64,000 nt of DNA, from positions 1 through 64,000 of the forward strand of contig CAYQKN010000002.1 in the NCBI GenBank assembly GCA_964417885.1, given 5' to 3'. Below the pieces are notes generated by a model, which was not told the origin of the DNA, made no database searches, and saw nothing but the letters and a program-made list of their open reading frames with translations. Positions 42,129-50,273 of the stretch are shown here, one piece after another. The position numbers and the translations under genes are program-made. Source of the stretch: UKL13-2 sp964417885 (GTDB taxonomy: Bacteria; Pseudomonadota; Gammaproteobacteria; Burkholderiales; Usitatibacteraceae). Every line of letters begins with the position of its first letter. Within the stretch, counting starts at the first letter, position 1.

Positions 42129-42196
42129 CAAACTCCAGTACTGGAGCGGTTGTTGGGGGCAAAATGGCCTGGAAGCCGCGCCGGTGCTGGTGTTTG
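42129..42196. repeat. 68-nt palindromic element, copy 2 (DppC-DppD gap)
   Basis: Arms 42129-42148 and 42177-42196 separated by 28 nt, the same geometry as the copy at 6378-6445. Each arm is 17/20 identical to its counterpart; the spacer is half identical. 18 of 20 arm positions still pair (two as G-U), including an A-U to C-G double change at pair 8. It begins 12 nt after a stop codon and ends 26 nt before a start codon. Confidence 0.8.
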
Positions 42197-42222
42197 GCTT
42201 TTCGTTTCGCGGGCAGTCGGCC

Positions 42223-43185
42223 ATGAGTTCCGTTCTCGCAGTCGAAAACCTTCGTACCCATTTTTTTACCAAAGCCGGCGTGGTGAAGGCGGTGGACGAC
42301 GTATCACTAAGCCTCGAACGCGGCAAAATTCTGGGGCTGGTCGGCGAATCCGGTTCCGGCAAATCGATGATGGGCTATTCGATCATGGGGCTGGTCGACG
42401 CGCCGGGCCGGATTGTCGAAGGCAGGATCGTACTCAATGGCCAGGACATCACCACGTTGCCGTCCGATCACTGGCGCAAGTTGCGCGGAAACCGGGTTGC
42501 GATGATTTTTCAGGATCCGATGATGACCCTGAATCCGGTGCTACGCATCGACACGCAGATGATTGAGGCGGTGCTTGCGCATCATCAGATCGGCAGCGCC
42601 GCCGCGCGCGAACGCTGCCGCGGCGCGTTGGTGCAGGTCGGCATCCCATCACCCGATGAGCGGCTCGAGGCCTACCCGCACCAATTTTCCGGCGGGATGC
42701 GGCAACGTGTCGCGATCGCCATTGCCTTGCTCAACAAACCCGATCTGATCATCGCCGACGAGCCGACAACGGCGCTCGACGTGACCATTCAGGGCCAAAT
42801 CCTGTTTGAAATGCAAAAGCTCTGCCGCGAATCGGGCACCGCGCTGATCTGGATAACGCACGACCTGTCTGTTGTGGCAGGCTTGGCCGACGATATCGCC
42901 GTGATGTACGCTGGTAAAGTCGTTGAAAGCGGCGGCGTGTCGGCGGTACTGGACAAACCGCTGCATCCGTATACAAAAGGACTGCTTGAATCCGTGCCGA
43001 GCCGCAACGTGAAAGGCTCACCGCTAAAGCAGATTCCCGGCATGACGCCTTCGTTGCTGGCGATCGGCAGCGGCTGTGCATTTCGCGATCGTTGTCCGAC
43101 CCGTACCGCAGAGTGTGAGGTTGCCCCGGATGTTACGCAACCGTATTTTGGTCGCGCCGTTCGCTGCGTGCACCCGCAGGCATGA
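42223..43185 (+). CDS. Peptide ABC transporter ATPase (DppD family)
   Basis: 320 residues. Walker A GESGSGKSM, Q-loop MIFQDPMMTLNP, ABC signature FSGGMRQRVAIA, Walker B LIIADEPTTALD, switch ITHDLSVV. The C-terminal oligopeptide/dipeptide domain (oligo_HPY) has HPYTKGLLESVPS and a cysteine-rich tail CAFRDRCPTRTAEC, which in this family can bind an Fe-S cluster. Start 42223 (MSSVLAVENL); the upstream open frame is repeat sequence. Followed after 7 nt by the second ATPase. Confidence 0.94.
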   Translation: MSSVLAVENLRTHFFTKAGVVKAVDDVSLSLERGKILGLVGESGSGKSMMGYSIMGLVDAPGRIVEGRIVLNGQDITTLPSDHWRKLRGNRVAMIFQDPMMTLNPVLRIDTQMIEAVLAHHQIGSAAARERCRGALVQVGIPSPDERLEAYPHQFSGGMRQRVAIAIALLNKPDLIIADEPTTALDVTIQGQILFEMQKLCRESGTALIWITHDLSVVAGLADDIAVMYAGKVVESGGVSAVLDKPLHPYTKGLLESVPSRNVKGSPLKQIPGMTPSLLAIGSGCAFRDRCPTRTAECEVAPDVTQPYFGRAVRCVHPQA

Positions 43186-43192
43186 GGCAGGC

Positions 43193-44185
43193 ATGACGAC
43201 ACCGCTGCTTGAACTGAGGAACGTATCGAAACAATTTTCCCGCCGGCTTGACTTCGCCGGGAGGGTAGCCCAGAAGCTCGGCGCGGATCTGCGCGACGAG
43301 GTGGTGCAGGCCGTAGACGACGTGGATCTTACGATCCTGCCCGGCGAAGTGGTCGGACTGGTGGGCGAATCCGGGTGCGGCAAGTCCACGCTGGGCCGCA
43401 TTGTATGCGGCATTCACCCGCAAACCACGGGCGATCGCTGGTGGCGGGGCGTGAACGTCAATTCCATGACGGCAGCCGAGAAGCGCGCAATGCAATTGCA
43501 GCTGCAAATGATCTTCCAGGATCCCTACGCGTCATTGAATCCGCGCTACCGGGTCGAGGAGATCATCGGCGAAGCCCCGCGCGTGCACGGTCTTGTTGAC
43601 CGCGCCCATCAACGGGAATATGTGGCAGGCATCATGCGGAAGGTCGGCCTCGACCCGTCGCTTTCGCGACGGTTTCCCCACCAGTTTTCCGGCGGTCAAC
43701 GGGCGAGGATTGGCATTGCCCGGGCGCTTGCCGTCAAGCCACGCTTTCTGGTTTGCGATGAGGCGGTTGCGGCGTTGGACGTTTCGATTCAGGCACAGGT
43801 GCTCAACCTTTTCATTGAGTTGCGCCAGGAGCTGAATCTCACCTACCTCTTTATCAGCCATGACCTGGGGGTGGTGCGGCACCTGTCAGACCGCGTGGTC
43901 ATCATGTACCTTGGGAGGGTGGTTGAGTCCGCACCGTCCGACCAGTTGTTTTCCCATCCCAATCATCCCTACACACAGGCATTGCTTGCCGAGGTTCCCT
44001 CGCTGGAGGTGCGCAAAAAGGATTTTGTCGCCATCAAGGGTGAGATTCCCTCACCACTCAATCCGCCGGGCGGCTGTCACTTTCATCCTCGATGTCCGCA
44101 TGCCACGGAAAGATGCCGCATTGAAGCGCCACGCCTGAAAACCATCGCCCCCAATCGCCAGTCCGCCTGCCATCTCAACGAGTAG
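43193..44185 (+). CDS. Peptide ABC transporter ATPase (DppF family)
   Basis: 330 residues. Walker A GESGCGKST, Q-loop MIFQDPYASLNPRYRVEEII, signature FSGGQRARIGIA, Walker B FLVCDEAVAALD (Ala where most have Ser/Thr), switch ISHDLGVV. Oligo_HPY domain: HPYTQALLAEVPS, and the Cys-rich GGCHFHPRCPHATERC. An extra ~20 residues before the A loop (RRLDFAGRVAQKLGADLRDEV) are not in minimal members. It forms the ATPase heterodimer with the DppD-type subunit. Confidence 0.94.
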   Translation: MTTPLLELRNVSKQFSRRLDFAGRVAQKLGADLRDEVVQAVDDVDLTILPGEVVGLVGESGCGKSTLGRIVCGIHPQTTGDRWWRGVNVNSMTAAEKRAMQLQLQMIFQDPYASLNPRYRVEEIIGEAPRVHGLVDRAHQREYVAGIMRKVGLDPSLSRRFPHQFSGGQRARIGIARALAVKPRFLVCDEAVAALDVSIQAQVLNLFIELRQELNLTYLFISHDLGVVRHLSDRVVIMYLGRVVESAPSDQLFSHPNHPYTQALLAEVPSLEVRKKDFVAIKGEIPSPLNPPGGCHFHPRCPHATERCRIEAPRLKTIAPNRQSACHLNE

Positions 44186-44219
44186 CGCGCTATAAAATGA
44201 CGTTTTAGAGGTTTTCGCC

Positions 44220-45164
44220 ATGTCTGTGTCCACCACGCTGTTTCCGCCCTTTTCGCATACCGCGTCGCGCACCGGTCATGGCGACGACGTACCGGTTGTA
44301 TTTGACTCGCCGCACAGCGGCATCATGTATCCGGCCGATTTCGACACCATCGTGCCGCATCACGTGCTGCGGCGCGCCGAAGATACGCATGTAGAGGCGC
44401 TTTACGCTGGCGCACCGGATCTCGGTGCGGCGTTGATTGCGGCAAATTTCCCGAGAAGCTACATCGACGCAAATCGTTCGCTGCTGGATATCGATGCGGC
44501 ACTGCTGGACGCGCCATGGCCTGGTCCGGTCAATGTCAGCCGAAAGACCGAGAAGGGCATCGGTCTAGTCTGGCGCCTGCTTGACACCGGCGAATCGATC
44601 TACCAGCGCCAGCTGTCGGTCGCAGAGGTGCAAGCACGGATCAGCCAATACTATTCGCCCTATCATGCGGCGGTGCGGAACGCGATCAACCATGCGCACA
44701 AACACTACGGCGCGGTCTGGCACGTCAATTGCCACTCGATGCCCGCCACGTCATCGGTAATTTCTGAAGAGGGCCCCGGCGTCGCGCGCGCTGACTTTGT
44801 TCTAGGCGACCGCGATGGCAGCACCTGTTCACCTGCATTTACTGCATTTGTCGCCCGCACATTGCGCGACATGGGTTATGACGTTCGTATTAACGACCCA
44901 TACAAGGGCGTGGAACTGGTACGCGCCTATTCCGATCCGGCCAACCAGAAACACTCGCTTCAAATCGAAGTCAATCGCCGACTCTACATGGACGAGAACA
45001 GCCGTGAACGCCATGCCGGTTTTGACAAACTTCATGCCGATATCACAGCAATGATCGCCGCGATTGCCGCCTACGCGCGCGCAAACGTCCCGGCCCATCA
45101 TCACGACCATGATTGCGCACACGACCATCATCACGACCACGGACACAAGCACCATGACCATTAA
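44220..45164 (+). CDS. N-formylglutamate amidohydrolase-family protein with His-rich C-terminal tail
   Basis: 314 residues. The FGase fold is recognised by VVFDSPHSGIMYPADF, a Zn-dependent hydrolase core with RSYIDANRSLLDID, WHVNCHSMPA and LQIEVNRRLYMDE. Members hydrolyse N-formyl-L-glutamate or related N-acyl amino acids. After residue ~291 comes a tail of ~23 residues, about half histidine alternating with Asp (HHHDHD, HDHHHDHGH), which is probably metal-binding. A TATAAA hexamer at 44191-44196, between the ATPase gene and this one, could be an internal promoter. The end overlaps the next gene by 11 nt. Confidence 0.85.
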   Translation: MSVSTTLFPPFSHTASRTGHGDDVPVVFDSPHSGIMYPADFDTIVPHHVLRRAEDTHVEALYAGAPDLGAALIAANFPRSYIDANRSLLDIDAALLDAPWPGPVNVSRKTEKGIGLVWRLLDTGESIYQRQLSVAEVQARISQYYSPYHAAVRNAINHAHKHYGAVWHVNCHSMPATSSVISEEGPGVARADFVLGDRDGSTCSPAFTAFVARTLRDMGYDVRINDPYKGVELVRAYSDPANQKHSLQIEVNRRLYMDENSRERHAGFDKLHADITAMIAAIAAYARANVPAHHHDHDCAHDHHHDHGHKHHDH

Positions 45165-46119
45165 AACAGGCGTCTCGCCCTATGCCGTTGAACTTGCCCC
45201 ACCGGATATTGCTCCCTACCGGAAGGGCAACACCGGCATCGACTACATCACCACGTTTGATTCCGGCAAGCCGGGCCCGCACGTGATGGTGAATGCCGTA
45301 ACACATGGCAACGAACTCTGTGGCGCGCTGGCTGTCGACCGCCTGTTCAAGATGAATGTGCGCCCGAAACGGGGAAAATTGTCGCTATCTTTCGCCAATG
45401 TCGAAGCCTTCCATCGCTTCGACCGCAATTTGCCCCATGCGAGCCGGTTTGTCGATGAAGACTTCAACCGGGTCTGGTCGCCCGCGACTTTGGATGGTCC
45501 CAGGCAGTCGGTTGAGTTGTCCCGCGCGCGCGCCATGCGCCCGATCATCGATCAGGTCGATTTTCTGCTCGACATACATTCGATGCATGACCCGCATGGA
45601 CCCGTCATGATTTCCGGGCCCCTGGCGAAGGGCATCGCCCTTGCCAAGCGGGTCGGTGTACCGGAGTTCATTGTGGCAGACGCGGGCCATGCCAACGGCA
45701 CCCGGATGCGGGACTACGGAGGATTCGGCAACACCGACTCACCCAGGGCGGCATTGCTGGTCGAATGTGGTCAGCACTGGGAACGTGCGGCTGAAGCGCT
45801 TGCCTGGCAGTCCACCTGGCGCTTCCTCCGCGCGCTGGATGTCGTTGAACATGATCTTGCCGCGGCGCAAATCGAACGCGTCGAACAACCTGCGCAAAAG
45901 GTTGTCCGGGTAACCGATGCCCTGATTGCCTCTTCGCTTGATTACAAATTTGCACCCGGCCTCAAGGGCCTGTCGATTGTGCCAAGCGCGGGCGACCTGA
46001 TCGCCACCGATGCCGGCAAGCCGGTCAATGCGCCGTACGATAACTGCGTGCTCATCATGCCAACACTTGTGCATGTGAAGCCCGGCCTGACCGCGGTTCG
46101 GATTGGCCGCATCGAGTAG
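45154..46119 (+). CDS. Succinylglutamate desuccinylase/aspartoacylase-family deacylase
   Basis: 321 residues, M14-like zinc carboxypeptidase fold. HxxE zinc ligands in NAVTHGNELCGALAVDRL and the third ligand in FLLDIHSMHDPHGP; the RFVDEDFNRVW segment binds the substrate carboxylate. The C-terminal ~100 residues form the beta domain. Start 45154 (MTIKTGVSPYAVELA); the longer frame to 45064 is the His-tail DNA read in another frame. Linked to the peptide transporter and the FGase-like gene, so it probably hydrolyses an N-acyl amino acid; the exact acyl group is unknown. Confidence 0.85.
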   Translation: MTIKTGVSPYAVELAPPDIAPYRKGNTGIDYITTFDSGKPGPHVMVNAVTHGNELCGALAVDRLFKMNVRPKRGKLSLSFANVEAFHRFDRNLPHASRFVDEDFNRVWSPATLDGPRQSVELSRARAMRPIIDQVDFLLDIHSMHDPHGPVMISGPLAKGIALAKRVGVPEFIVADAGHANGTRMRDYGGFGNTDSPRAALLVECGQHWERAAEALAWQSTWRFLRALDVVEHDLAAAQIERVEQPAQKVVRVTDALIASSLDYKFAPGLKGLSIVPSAGDLIATDAGKPVNAPYDNCVLIMPTLVHVKPGLTAVRIGRIE

Positions 46120-46134
46120 GTTCCGCAATCCCCG

Positions 46135-46151
46135 GGCCGGGTCATCCGGCC
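46135..46151. other. Short GC hairpin between convergent genes
   Basis: GGCCGG-GTCAT-CCGGCC (6-bp stem) lies between the deacylase gene and ntrX. No T-run follows on either strand, so a terminator role is doubtful. Confidence 0.3.
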
Positions 46152-46214
46152 ATCGCCGGACGCGTATTGCCGCGCCCAGCCGTTAACCGCTATGTGCGCC
46201 AGCGAGCCCGACTT

Positions 46215-47492
46215 TCAGGCTTCCTCGCCCTTTGCGGAAGGACGGATACCCAGTTGTTTCAGCTTGCGGTACAGATGCGTGCGCTCAAGGCCGACCTTGT
46301 CGGCAACACGCGACATATTGCCCTCTTCGCGCCGAATATGATGCAGAAAATACTGATACTCGAAGCGTTCGCGCGCCTCGCGCAAAGGCACATCAAACGG
46401 AATGCGCGGGTGACCGGCGCCCCGGTCACCATGATCGAGGCCAAACTCGCGCGACACCCGCGCAACATCCTCGGCGGCTATCTCGCTATTCAAACTGGTC
46501 AAGGCCAGGGTCTTGATCGCGTTCTGAAGCATGGGGAGGTTGCCCGGCCAATCCAGGTTTCGCAATGCGTTCAACGCGCCAACGTTGAGTTGCCGCAACG
46601 GACATTCGTTGGCTTCGACCATCTGCAGCAAAATGGTGTTTGCAAGGTCAGGGATGTCCTCGGGATGTTCGCGAAGGCTGGGAATTCGCAGCGTTACGCC
46701 GCTAAGCTGGGTCAGCAGTGCCGCGTCGAAATCTCCGCTCTCAACCAGCGGCAACAGTGGCAGGGCTGCAGCGACAATGAGACGAACATTGAACTTTTCA
46801 AGTTTGGCAATCAGCTGCAGCAGGCCTTTCTGTTCGGCCTTGTTCAATCGTTCCAGTTGATCGAGGAACAGGATACCGTCACGGGCTTCGGTTAGTGGTG
46901 CAAACGGATTGTGTGCGAGCCACCCGTGGTCGGGCGATGAAACCCAGGCGGTGTTTTTCTGGTGAACAACGCGCGCCACCATTTCGAAGCCGCAACCCGC
47001 TTCGCCGCTCAGCAGCAATGGTTGTTTCAGACGACTGACCTGCTCGAGCCGCTGCCGCAATTCGACCATCAGTTTCGCCCGTCCCATATGGGCAAACGAC
47101 AACCCGGTCTTCGGCAGCGCCTTGCCGCCGGCAAGCGCCTTGCCCACTGTTGCGACGAGTTTTGGAAGGCTGATCGGCTTTTCGAGAAAATCAAACGCGC
47201 CAATTCTCGTAGCCTCAATTGCGGATTCGATGGTGCCGTGGCCGGACATCATCACGACCGGCATTGTCAGCTGTCCCGACATTGCCCACTCCTTTAGCAG
47301 CGAAATCCCATCGGTATCGGGCATCCATATGTCCAGCAAAACCAAGTCGGGCCGCGCCTCTCTCCGGTGTGCGCGCGCCGCCGCGGCATTCTCGGCCAAT
47401 TTGACGTTATAGCCCTCGTCCTTGAGGATTTCGGATAGAAGTTCCCGGATACCGATTTCGTCGTCGACGACCAATATATTGTTTGCGGTCAT
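46215..47492 (-). CDS. ntrX: NtrX-like response regulator with degenerate AAA+ domain
   Basis: 425 residues from 47492 (MTANNILVVDDE). Receiver (1-120) is intact: DDE pair, D54 in LLDIWMPDTDG, S/T and K in EKPIS. The central AAA+ region keeps LLLSGEAGCGFE (about 161-170), where a Walker A would read GEsGtGKE: the lysine is replaced by phenylalanine. Only ~36 residues separate it from the Walker B-like GILFLDQLERL (206-216), so the stretch that normally carries GAFTGA is absent. The C-terminal Fis-type HTH (NMSRVADKVGLERTHLYRKLKQLGI) is intact. It should bind DNA and be phosphorylated by NtrY but not drive sigma-54. Confidence 0.9.
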   Translation of the reverse strand: MTANNILVVDDEIGIRELLSEILKDEGYNVKLAENAAAARAHRREARPDLVLLDIWMPDTDGISLLKEWAMSGQLTMPVVMMSGHGTIESAIEATRIGAFDFLEKPISLPKLVATVGKALAGGKALPKTGLSFAHMGRAKLMVELRQRLEQVSRLKQPLLLSGEAGCGFEMVARVVHQKNTAWVSSPDHGWLAHNPFAPLTEARDGILFLDQLERLNKAEQKGLLQLIAKLEKFNVRLIVAAALPLLPLVESGDFDAALLTQLSGVTLRIPSLREHPEDIPDLANTILLQMVEANECPLRQLNVGALNALRNLDWPGNLPMLQNAIKTLALTSLNSEIAAEDVARVSREFGLDHGDRGAGHPRIPFDVPLREARERFEYQYFLHHIRREEGNMSRVADKVGLERTHLYRKLKQLGIRPSAKGEEA

Positions 47493-47517
47493 ACTGATTG
47501 CTCCGTTGCTGCTTGCA

Positions 47518-49677
47518 TCATACTTCCAAGCCGGTCTCGCTGTCTGAATGCGGCGACTCCGGAGTAAGGGCAGCGGGCAGGTCGATGATGACGCGTGCGC
47601 CGTTTGGCAGGACATTGGTGATGGTGACGCTGCCGCCGTGTTCTTCAATGATTTTCTTGACGATCGCCAGCCCCAGGCCGGTACCCTTTGCCTTGGTGGT
47701 CACATACGGCTCGAAAATGCGCGCCATCATGTCTTGACGTATCCCCGTTCCATTGTCTGCCACTACCAGTCTCACGCGATTTGCCGCTGAAGACGTTTCG
47801 ACCAGCAACCTCGGGGTGGCACTGCCCGCCATTGCGTCGAGCGCGTTCTGCACCAGGTTGTGAATCACCTGCCGGAGCAGGGCTGCGTCAGCAAAAACAC
47901 TGGGTAGCCCGTCAGCGAGATTGAGTTCCACCCCGGTGGCCATTGACTCATAGAGAACAAGCACATCCCGGATCAGCTCGTTTAGCTCAACGTTTGCCGG
48001 CGTCAGCCGAGAACTGCGGGAGTAGAGGCTGAAGTCGTCAACCATGCCTTTCAGTGCACCCACCTGCGCCACAATTGTGCTGGTCGCCCGCAGCAACATT
48101 GCCTGGTCGTCCTTCGGCAATTTGCCTGACAGTTTTTGTTGCAGGCGTTCGGCCGAAAGCTGGATCGGCGTCAGCGGATTCTTGATCTCGTGTGCGAGGC
48201 GCCGTGCGACTTCACCCCAGGCGGCATCGCGCTGGGCCTGAATCAGGCCAGTCACGTCGTCGAATGCCAGCACAAAGCCGGAATCTATCGAAGCCGGCAA
48301 CCTGGTTCCGCGTACCAGCAGTGTCCGTTTGCCTGCCGGGCCGTCATATTCTATTTGACGCTCCCAAGGCCTGTCGCGCTGCGTCGAAAGCTGTGCCACG
48401 ATTTCTTCCACCATAGGCGCCGCCCGCGGCAATGCCGCCCCCCATTCGGGCAGCCGAATTCCCTTGAGCAGTGGCTGAGAAAAACCCAGCATGTCTTCGA
48501 CGTTTTTGTTAAGCGTCTTGACGTAAAGGCGCTCATCAAGCGTCAGAACCGCTGAAGTCAGATTGCCGAGGATCGTTTCCAGGTAGGTCTTGCTGTTTTC
48601 CAGCTCCTGCTGCTTGCGGGCCACGATGTCCGAGGCCTCTGCAAGCTGGCGCGTCATGGTATTGAAGGATTGCGTCAACACACCAAACTCGTCGCGGCTA
48701 CGGACCGGATTCAACTTTGTGAAGTCTCCCTTCGCAATTGCCCGCGTCGACTCCGCCAATGCCGATAACGGCTCTGACAGTCGCTCCGAAAGCAGAAATG
48801 ACAATGAAATAGCGGAAAACAGGGTCAAGACCATCGCCAGCGTCAGGGTTAGTGCAAACAGCTGCTTCAATCCCTGTCGCTGCAGTCCCAGCTGCTGATA
48901 ATCGCGAATGCCGGTTTCGACCAGCTGCGCATCAGCAGCAAATCCCGCTGCGGCCACAACGACCACCTGCAGAACATGTGGCGCTTCGAGTTCAGTACGT
49001 GGCGCGACGGGCAGCACGGCGCGGAAATACAGCGCACGATCCGAAAGCGACTCCGCGGCTCTGACCGGCGACTTCTGCAGGGCCTCCTTGATTTCCGCAA
49101 TCGTCGGCTTATCGTTGAACAGTCGCGCGCGGCTGCCGGAGAAGGCAAGAAGTTTTCCATCGGCGGCAAACAACGATACTTCGTCGAACGCGTATTGGTC
49201 GCGCAACTCCTTGAGTATGGATGGATCGGCGTCAGCGCTCCCCGACAGGCGGGCTGCGGCCTCGCGCCCCTTTCGCCCCAACTCTGTAAGCGTGCCGTCT
49301 ATTGCACTCTTGCCAAGATTAAGTGCGCCTTCAAGCGCCTTGTCTACCGGCACGTCAAACCAGGAGTCAATCGAACGATTCAGGAATTGAACCGAAATGG
49401 CATAGACCAGCCCACCCGGAATAATGGCCATAAGTGCAAATACCGCCATCAACCGGAGTGCAAGTTTCGCCCCGAATACTCGCCCTTTGAGTTTCTTCCA
49501 CAGCGAAAAAATCTGGAAGCCGATCAACGCCAACAATCCGACTGTCAGCGCAATGCCGACCCCGAACAACCATGGGTATTGCTGACTGAAAAAGGCATTG
49601 TTGCTGCTGGCGCGGAACAGCAGCGCAATCAAGGCGAAGCCCAGGCCAACGCAACCAAAGATGATGGCGCGAATCAT
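47518..49677 (-). CDS. ntrY: NtrY-like sensor histidine kinase
   Basis: 719 residues from 49677, whose ATG overlaps the stop of the DUF4390 gene. Three N-terminal TM segments (about 4-22, 36-58 and 74-97), a periplasmic domain (about 98-285), a fourth TM (about 286-308), HAMP (LLSERLSEPLSALAESTRAIAKGDFT), PAS (about 375-480), HisKA with RLAHEIKNPLTPIQLSAERLQ, and HATPase (VIHNLVQNALDAM, DNGTGI, KGTGLGLAIVKKIIEEHGG). Phosphorylates the downstream NtrX. Redox or nitrogen control is the family role, but the signal is not evident here. Confidence 0.92.
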   Translation of the reverse strand: MIRAIIFGCVGLGFALIALLFRASSNNAFFSQQYPWLFGVGIALTVGLLALIGFQIFSLWKKLKGRVFGAKLALRLMAVFALMAIIPGGLVYAISVQFLNRSIDSWFDVPVDKALEGALNLGKSAIDGTLTELGRKGREAAARLSGSADADPSILKELRDQYAFDEVSLFAADGKLLAFSGSRARLFNDKPTIAEIKEALQKSPVRAAESLSDRALYFRAVLPVAPRTELEAPHVLQVVVVAAAGFAADAQLVETGIRDYQQLGLQRQGLKQLFALTLTLAMVLTLFSAISLSFLLSERLSEPLSALAESTRAIAKGDFTKLNPVRSRDEFGVLTQSFNTMTRQLAEASDIVARKQQELENSKTYLETILGNLTSAVLTLDERLYVKTLNKNVEDMLGFSQPLLKGIRLPEWGAALPRAAPMVEEIVAQLSTQRDRPWERQIEYDGPAGKRTLLVRGTRLPASIDSGFVLAFDDVTGLIQAQRDAAWGEVARRLAHEIKNPLTPIQLSAERLQQKLSGKLPKDDQAMLLRATSTIVAQVGALKGMVDDFSLYSRSSRLTPANVELNELIRDVLVLYESMATGVELNLADGLPSVFADAALLRQVIHNLVQNALDAMAGSATPRLLVETSSAANRVRLVVADNGTGIRQDMMARIFEPYVTTKAKGTGLGLAIVKKIIEEHGGSVTITNVLPNGARVIIDLPAALTPESPHSDSETGLEV

Positions 49678-50273
49678 GGCGTGAAATTCCAGCGATACCA
49701 GTCTGATGCCAGGCTCCATTCGCGGGAAGCGATTACGTTCAGCTGGAACGGCTTTGGCAATTGCGTCGTATCAAAACGAAATCGCAGCGCGGCTTCATAC
49801 CTTTCGCCTGGTCGCAACTGCCCTTTTTCGGCGATCGTCCAGGACCGGACACGGGAAAGAAGTCGCCGCACATCGTCGAACGACGCGACATTCTGCGTTA
49901 CTCCTGACGTCGCAACCCGGTACTGGTCCGTAAGCGGGGCATAGGAGACCCTGCGGTCGCGGGTCGCCGTGGCAACAGCCTGGTCGACCCAGTACCAGCG
50001 GCCACGCGTCAACTGAAACTCGACAATGAAATAAAGTGGCACGCCCTTGCGCACAGCGTCCTGCATCGCGGAGGTGAGTTGCAACTCGATATCTGCGTTG
50101 AGTTGGTACCCCTCATCGGTTGAGTCTATTTTTGCGGCCTGAATCACGGCCACCTGGGCCGCGGCGACGAACGGAAACAGCAGCAGCAGCAAAACGGCAA
50201 GCCACCAAGCAGGCTCTCGGCAACGCCTATTCGGTTTTTTCCAGCAGCGCGTAATAGAAACCGTCGTGGGCAT
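49674..50273 (-). CDS. DUF4390 exported protein
   Basis: 199 residues if started at ATG 50273, inside the rsmB 3' end (47-nt overlap); no ATG exists nearer to the hydrophobic segment. The n-region is strongly basic (RCWKKPNRRCR), followed by WWLAVLLLLLFPFVAAAQ, an export signal. The DUF4390 core: QLNADIELQLTSAMQDAVRKGVPLYFIVEFQLTRGRWYWVDQ, then LRPGERYEAALRFRFDTTQLPKPFQL. The function is unknown, but it is regularly found between rsmB and ntrY, as here. Possibly functions with NtrY at the envelope. Confidence 0.82.
   Translation of the reverse strand: MPTTVSITRCWKKPNRRCREPAWWLAVLLLLLFPFVAAAQVAVIQAAKIDSTDEGYQLNADIELQLTSAMQDAVRKGVPLYFIVEFQLTRGRWYWVDQAVATATRDRRVSYAPLTDQYRVATSGVTQNVASFDDVRRLLSRVRSWTIAEKGQLRPGERYEAALRFRFDTTQLPKPFQLNVIASREWSLASDWYRWNFTP

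Noticed and set aside
45064..45153. Extended N terminus of the deacylase
   Set aside because: The 30 extra residues are the His-tail coding DNA of the previous gene in another frame (Thr/Ile/Met-rich).
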